Source of the DNA: Burkholderiales bacterium UBA4657
GTDB lineage: Bacteria > Pseudomonadota > Gammaproteobacteria > Burkholderiales > Burkholderiaceae_E
Direction of reading: 5' to 3'
DNA: 64,000 bases
NCBI GenBank assembly: GCA_002405475.1
Contig: DHLX01000004.1
Coordinates: forward strand, 1-64,000
In this document: positions 59,956-64,000 of the stretch, in pieces
Layout of the letters: each line of letters opens with the position of its first letter
How positions within the stretch are numbered: the stretch's first letter is position 1
Made by a program: the position numbers and the translations under genes
Notes under the pieces: generated by a model
Database searches by the model: none
The model's input: only the letters and a program-made list of their open reading frames with translations
What the model was told of the DNA's origin: nothing

Positions 59956-60276
59956 TCAGACCTGCATGTTCATAATGTCAGAATAAGCTTGAACCAGACG
60001 GTTGCGCACCTGCAAAGCTGACTGAAAAGCGATCTGGGATTTTTGCATCGCTACCATGGTCTGCTCCAGGCTCACATTCGGGTCTTCCATCTGAAAACGG
60101 CGCTGCAATTGCGAGGATTGAGCCTGCAAGTTACTGACATTATTCAGAGCCTGAGTAATAACCTTGGAAAAATCACCTTGCGGCGTCGCACCACCTGCTC
60201 CTGGTACTCCTTTTTTTAGTCCAGAAGCTGACTGCAACTGCGACAGCACATTGTCAACCGAACCCAGCGAATTCAT
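59956..60276 (-). CDS. fliE: Flagellar hook-basal body protein FliE
   Basis: Rod-MS ring junction protein of 106 residues. The C-terminal QTMVAMQKSQIAFQSALQVRNRLVQ (two blocks) matches FliE. The start is ATG 60276 with AGGAGGG at 5 nt; an in-frame GTG one codon earlier is too close to that site. It diverges from fliFGHI, the usual beta/gammaproteobacterial arrangement, with a 189-bp spacer. Confidence 0.94.
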   Translation of the reverse strand: MNSLGSVDNVLSQLQSASGLKKGVPGAGGATPQGDFSKVITQALNNVSNLQAQSSQLQRRFQMEDPNVSLEQTMVAMQKSQIAFQSALQVRNRLVQAYSDIMNMQV

Positions 60277-60355
60277 CACGCCCTCCTGTACCCGATACCA
60301 CGATTAGCACTGTAGCGGGCGCTTGAAGGGAACGGTACCTTGAAAAAGCAGGCAT

Positions 60356-60378
60356 AGACCCGCTTAATCGGGTCTTTT
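60356..60378 (+). terminator. Intrinsic terminator-like hairpin between fliE and fliF
   Basis: AGACCCG / CGGGTCT (7 bp, loop CTTAAT) is followed by TTT on the plus strand, 88 bp upstream of the fliF ATG. The minus strand lacks a T-run. With no plus-strand gene upstream in the spacer, it would act on a short transcript starting just inside the spacer. Confidence 0.6.
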
Positions 60379-60465
60379 AAATCGACTGGGGTCAGCACAA
60401 TTCCATCTATACGAATGCTTTTCGGCTATTGAGATAAAAACTTTAGGGTTGATTGAGGAAAAAAA

Positions 60466-62121
60466 ATGGCTGATGGAATGGTAGTAGCAAGAGAATCGAA
60501 CGCTGGCATGCCACAGGCAAGTATCAATCGCCTGACAGCCATGCCACCTAAAACTCTAGCCGCACTGGGTCTGGGTGTTGCTGCAATTATTGCCGTTTTG
60601 GCTGCCGCCATGCTCTGGAGCAGTAAGCCGGATTATCGAGTATTGTTTTCAGGTGTCGGCGACAAGGATGGTGGCGCCATAGTCGCTGCTCTCACACAGA
60701 TGAATATTCCCTATCAGCTGGAAGGTGGAAGTACCATCTTAGTCCCTGCCAATAAGGTCCACGACGCACGCTTCAAGCTGGCAGCTCAGGGCTTACCTAA
60801 AGGCGGTATTGTGGGGCTGGAACTCATGGAAAATCAGAAGCTGGGGGCTACCCAATTCCAGGAGCAGGTCAATTTCCAGCGAGGGCTAGAAGGGGAACTG
60901 GCGCGTTCGATCCAAACGATTAGCGCAGTGCAGAGTGCGCGGGTGCATCTGGCCATTCCCAAACCCTCAGTATTTCTGCGTGACGAACAAAAGCCCACTG
61001 CCTCGGTCATGGTGCAGTTATATGGAGGTCGTGCACTTGATGCGGCACAAATTGCCGGTATCCGACATCTGGTCTCGTCTAGCGTACCTAATCTGCCGGT
61101 TCGCTCGGTATCAGTGGTGGACCAGAATGGCGTACTGCTGTCAGGCTCGGAGTCTGACTCAAGTACCGGTCTGGATGCGGCACAACTGGACTACGTCAGA
61201 AAAGTGGAGCAGCAAACCAGTCAGCGTATTGCCAGCATCCTTGATCCCATCGTCGGTGCTAACAATTACCGGGTTCAAGTCAATGCTGATATTGATTTCA
61301 CCCAGACTGAATCGACGGCTGAAACTTTCAAGCCCAATCAGGATCCGGCACAAGCGGTACTACGCAGTCAACAAATTAGCGAAAATACCAGCCGCGACGG
61401 AGCTGGCAACGGTGGTGTACCCGGCGCCCTCACGAACCAACCGGCAGCAGCACCTACGGCTCCGATAGGCGCTACTAATGCCAACGCCTCAGCCAGTAAT
61501 AGCTCAGGCACTGCCGGAACCGTAGAATCGCGACGCGAGACTATTGCCAACTACGAGGTCGACAAAACAACCCGTTTCACACGCAATGCTACCGGCACTA
61601 TAAGACGTCTTAGTGCAGCAGTCGTTGTTAATCACCGGGTTCAACGTGAGGGCACAGAAGTCACCACGACTCCGTTATCACAGCAGGAACTGGAACAAAT
61701 CAATGCTCTGGTACGTGAAGCCATGGGCTTTAATCAGCAAAGAGGTGATTCGCTCAATGTCTCAAATGTGCCCTTTAGCACACCCGATCTGGCGAAACTG
61801 GAGGATAGTCCGTTATGGAAGGATCCGGCTGCCATATCAATCGCCAGACAGGCTGCAATTTATCTGGGTCTGTTGATCCTGCTGCTTATAGTCATCAACA
61901 AGGTGATCAAGCCTGCGATTCAAGCCATGAATAATCCTCCTGCCTTAAATACGACACCGCAACTATTGACCAGTGTTGGGCCAGATGAATCTGAACAGCG
62001 TGCCTTGCCCAAACTGGCCAATCAAAATGAATCTCGCTTGAATCAGGTTCGTGCAATGGCGCAACAAGACCCGCGAGCAGTCGCTGAAGTCGTCAAACAA
62101 TGGGTAGGAAAAAATGAATGA
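60466..62121 (+). CDS. fliF: Flagellar MS-ring protein FliF
   Basis: A 551-residue protein. A cytoplasmic start is followed by membrane segment 1 (about 35-54; LGLGVAAIIAVLAAAMLW). Ring-building motifs are PDYRVLFSGVGDKDGGAIV and SARVHLAIPKPSVFLRDEQK. A long Ala/Asn/Ser-rich periplasmic loop lies at about 300-355, then membrane segment 2 (about 465-485; IYLGLLILLLIVINKV). The C-terminal tail that binds FliG is VRAMAQQDPRAVAEVVKQW. ATG 60466 has GAGGA upstream. It overlaps fliG by 8 nt. Confidence 0.96.
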   Translation: MADGMVVARESNAGMPQASINRLTAMPPKTLAALGLGVAAIIAVLAAAMLWSSKPDYRVLFSGVGDKDGGAIVAALTQMNIPYQLEGGSTILVPANKVHDARFKLAAQGLPKGGIVGLELMENQKLGATQFQEQVNFQRGLEGELARSIQTISAVQSARVHLAIPKPSVFLRDEQKPTASVMVQLYGGRALDAAQIAGIRHLVSSSVPNLPVRSVSVVDQNGVLLSGSESDSSTGLDAAQLDYVRKVEQQTSQRIASILDPIVGANNYRVQVNADIDFTQTESTAETFKPNQDPAQAVLRSQQISENTSRDGAGNGGVPGALTNQPAAAPTAPIGATNANASASNSSGTAGTVESRRETIANYEVDKTTRFTRNATGTIRRLSAAVVVNHRVQREGTEVTTTPLSQQELEQINALVREAMGFNQQRGDSLNVSNVPFSTPDLAKLEDSPLWKDPAAISIARQAAIYLGLLILLLIVINKVIKPAIQAMNNPPALNTTPQLLTSVGPDESEQRALPKLANQNESRLNQVRAMAQQDPRAVAEVVKQWVGKNE

Positions 62122-63112
62122 CGATGGACTACATGACGCCGCGATATTACTCATGTCGATAGGCGAAGAACAGGCTGCCGAGGTATTCAAGTACCTGACG
62201 CCCAAGGAAGTACAAAAAATTGGCGAAAAAATGGCCAAACTCCAGACGGTACCCAGGGAAAAACTGGAAACCGTCCTGACCAATTTTGAGGAACGCGCGG
62301 GCGAACAGGCTTCACTGGTAGCAGATACCGATGAGTTCGTGCGGCAGGTATTACAAAAAGCCTTAGGAGAGGAAAAAGCGGCTTTTTTGATCGACCGCAT
62401 TCTACAAGGCAAAGATGTCTCTGGAATCGAGGGTTTGAAATGGATGGATGCGGCAACAGTTGCCGAACTGATCCGCAACGAACATCCCCAGATCATTGCC
62501 TCGATCCTGGTACATCTGGAACGTGATCATGCCTCAGACATTCTTCAGTTCCTGACGGAAAGAACCCGGAATGATGTGATATTGCGGATAGCCACTCTTG
62601 ATGGCATACAACCCAATGCCCTGAAGGAGTTGAATGAAGTTCTAAACAAGGTTCTGGCTGGTAGTGACAAGATTAAAAAAACCCAGTTGGGCGGGGTACG
62701 GGCAGCGGCAGAAATGCTTAACTTTTTTAATGGTACAGCTGAAGCTTCGGTGATTGAAAATGTCAAGGAGCATGACCCAGACCTGGCACAAAAGATTCTT
62801 GACGAAATGTTTACCTTTGAGAATCTGCTTGAACTGGACGATCGTGCCATACAGCTACTACTCCGTGAAATACAGACCGAATCTTTGGTCGTGGCTCTGA
62901 AGGGAACAGACAAGGCATTGCAAGAAAAAATCTTCAAGAATATGAGTCAGCGTGCTGCAGAAATGCTGAAAGAAGAGCTGGAAAACAAGGGGCCGGTACG
63001 GGTTTCAGAAGTCGAGGCCGAACAAAAAGAAATTCTGAAAACAGTCAGAAGACTATCGGACGAAGGTCAGATTGTTTTGGGCGGTGGAGGAGCAGAAGAT
63101 GCCTTCGTTTGA
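62114..63112 (+). CDS. fliG: Flagellar motor switch protein FliG
   Basis: A 332-residue torque-generating switch protein. The N-terminal FliF-binding part is AAILLMSIGEEQAAEVFKYL. The middle domain has the EHPQ motif (NEHPQIIASILVHL), followed by GGVRAAAEMLNFF and the charged C-terminal torque helix DDRAIQLLLREIQTESLVV. The ATG overlaps fliF by 8 nt and the 3' end overlaps fliH by 14 nt. Confidence 0.97.
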   Translation: MNDDGLHDAAILLMSIGEEQAAEVFKYLTPKEVQKIGEKMAKLQTVPREKLETVLTNFEERAGEQASLVADTDEFVRQVLQKALGEEKAAFLIDRILQGKDVSGIEGLKWMDAATVAELIRNEHPQIIASILVHLERDHASDILQFLTERTRNDVILRIATLDGIQPNALKELNEVLNKVLAGSDKIKKTQLGGVRAAAEMLNFFNGTAEASVIENVKEHDPDLAQKILDEMFTFENLLELDDRAIQLLLREIQTESLVVALKGTDKALQEKIFKNMSQRAAEMLKEELENKGPVRVSEVEAEQKEILKTVRRLSDEGQIVLGGGGAEDAFV

Positions 63113-63782
63113 TCGAATCATACCGCAGGAACTGGCTTCCCAGTTCGTCACGGTTAAACTACCATCACTGGGGAATGATGCCGCGCCCAACTCTGTCGAA
63201 GGGTTATCCATACGCAAAAAAAATACGGCGGGTAAAGATAAACCGGAAGATCCGCTACAGACTGCCTACAAAAAAGGCTATAGCGCCGGATATAACCAGG
63301 CGCAACTAGATGCACAAGCCTTATTGAACGCACGTGTGACTCAACTGGCACCGCTACTACAATCGGTACGGGAGGAAGTGGCCGAGCTACAGACTGACAA
63401 TGCTCGCAGAATCCTCCATCTTGCGGTTACCTTGGCGGAACAGATTGTGCGCGCGGAAGTAAAAACCAATACCGGACCACTAGTAGAAGTGATTCGCGAG
63501 TCCCTCATACTGATAGCAGAGTCGGTATCACGCATACAGCTTCATGTTCATCCCGCCGATGCGGAGGCAGTGCGTGAAGAAATAGGTCGGGAAGAGCCAC
63601 GTATCAACGTCGTTGAAGATCAGGCTATCGCCCAGGGCGGATGCCGAATCGTTACCAGTCAAGGCGACATAGATGCCACCCTAAAACGCCGTATCAACAC
63701 GGCGCGTATTGCTCTTGGTCTGGAACCTGCCATGGCCGATGAAGGCATTGAACATGCCTTGTCTGGAAACCCTCTGGTATGA
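63099..63782 (+). CDS. fliH: Flagellar assembly protein FliH
   Basis: Regulator of the export ATPase FliI. The real start is ATG 63099 (MPSFDRIIPQELASQF) with GGAGGAG upstream, inside the fliG end; the frame from 63072 is not supported. The 227-residue protein has the GxxxG-type helix KKGYSAGYNQAQLDAQALL and the C-terminal FliI-binding domain (GGCRIVTSQGDIDATLKRR). It overlaps fliI by 4 nt. Confidence 0.9.
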   Translation: MPSFDRIIPQELASQFVTVKLPSLGNDAAPNSVEGLSIRKKNTAGKDKPEDPLQTAYKKGYSAGYNQAQLDAQALLNARVTQLAPLLQSVREEVAELQTDNARRILHLAVTLAEQIVRAEVKTNTGPLVEVIRESLILIAESVSRIQLHVHPADAEAVREEIGREEPRINVVEDQAIAQGGCRIVTSQGDIDATLKRRINTARIALGLEPAMADEGIEHALSGNPLV

Positions 63783-64000
63783 CAATACATCCTATGACAC
63801 AGACATCGAGCAACCAGTTAGAGAAATTTTTGTCCGACTGCATTGATTTCGCACGCCATCGTCCGTTGCTGCGCGCCAGTGGTCGGCTGGTTCGCGTTGC
63901 CGGCCTGGTCATGGAAGCCGTTGGGCTGCGCTTGCCTGTTGGATCGACCGTGATTGTCTCTGAAGCCGGTGGACAAACCGTTGAAGCGGAGGTGGTGGGC
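63779..64000 (+). CDS. fliI: Flagellum-specific ATPase FliI, N-terminal part (cut by window end)
   Basis: Only 74 codons are present. ATG 63779 overlaps the fliH stop (ATGA); an in-frame ATG at 63794 is the alternative. The visible part (HRPLLRASGRLVRVAGLVME, AVGLRLPVGSTVIV) is the beta-barrel domain start of type III export ATPases. The Walker motifs lie outside the window. Confidence 0.9.
   Translation, partial: MTIHPMTQTSSNQLEKFLSDCIDFARHRPLLRASGRLVRVAGLVMEAVGLRLPVGSTVIVSEAGGQTVEAEVVG

Noticed and set aside
1..64000. CRISPR array, prophage or toxin-antitoxin module
   Set aside because: No regularly spaced direct repeats, cas-like or phage structural genes, or recognisable toxin/antitoxin pairs were found on either strand.

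Overview
The window looks like chromosome from a Burkholderiales-type betaproteobacterium with moderate GC content. Oxalobacteraceae or a relative is plausible, but the genus cannot be fixed from sequence reading alone. The support is the gene orders cysS-alkA-like-accA-tilS-lysC-tRNA-Ser, ilvBNC-psd-pssA-leuA, sigma factor-DUF3619-DUF3106-RDD-FFLEE, glnA-ntrB-ntrC, rph-rdgB-hemW next to a PP2C/kinase pair, and yicC-gmk-rpoZ-spoT, together with polyhydroxyalkanoate (PHA) genes. Most of the window is well-packed housekeeping DNA with many 1-8 nt start/stop overlaps.

Layout. 1-5.7 kb (minus): tRNA-Ser(GCT), lysC, tilS, accA, a DNA glycosylase and cysS. 5.9-10.1 kb (plus): an envelope and folding run of a TPR protein, an L,D-transpeptidase, two cyclophilins and lpxH. 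10.1-11.6 kb (minus): cysE and trmJ. 11.7-17.8 kb: suhB, mutS, a SlyD-like FKBP (minus), a YcfD-like ribosomal oxygenase, a small conserved protein and an Ala/Pro-rich lipoprotein. 17.8-19.7 kb: a solitary amino-acid-type binding protein and a small lipoprotein. 19.7-27.4 kb (minus): the branched-chain amino acid block ilvB-ilvN-ilvC, two small envelope proteins, psd, pssA, and leuA behind its own promoter. 27.5-30.2 kb: a sigma-factor cluster. 30.2-34.3 kb: an accessory stretch with an esterase, a broken IS3-family element, a GyrI-like protein, a TetR regulator with an unclear start and a LOG protein. 34.3-35.7 kb: a PHA-granule protein and an orphan TRAP binding protein. 35.7-43.8 kb (minus): a sodium/proton module (nhaD, a Na+/Ca2+-type exchanger and mnhABCDEFG). 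44-45.7 kb: fdxA and phaZ. 45.7-50.5 kb (minus): ntrC, ntrB, a small secreted protein and glnA with a sigma-54 promoter and paired NtrC-like sites. 50.5-55.1 kb (minus): hemW, rdgB, rph, a PP2C phosphatase and a protein kinase. 55.1-59.3 kb (plus): yicC, gmk, rpoZ, spoT. 59.3-64 kb: greB and fliE (minus) and fliFGHI (plus, fliI cut by the window end).

How it works together. The ilv/leu block supplies valine, isoleucine and leucine. Two short unannotated ORFs rich in branched-chain codons precede ilvB and leuA, and the leuA one sits directly on a promoter that would make it leaderless. They are candidate attenuation leaders and are among the most interesting signals here. Nitrogen control (NtrBC to glnA) is readable from DNA sites, and a similar palindrome lies upstream of the PHA depolymerase gene. 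The nhaD-exchanger-mnh block is a dedicated Na+/pH homeostasis unit. I saw no CRISPR array, prophage or clearly novel defence system; the accessory 30-34 kb stretch is small and partly decayed.
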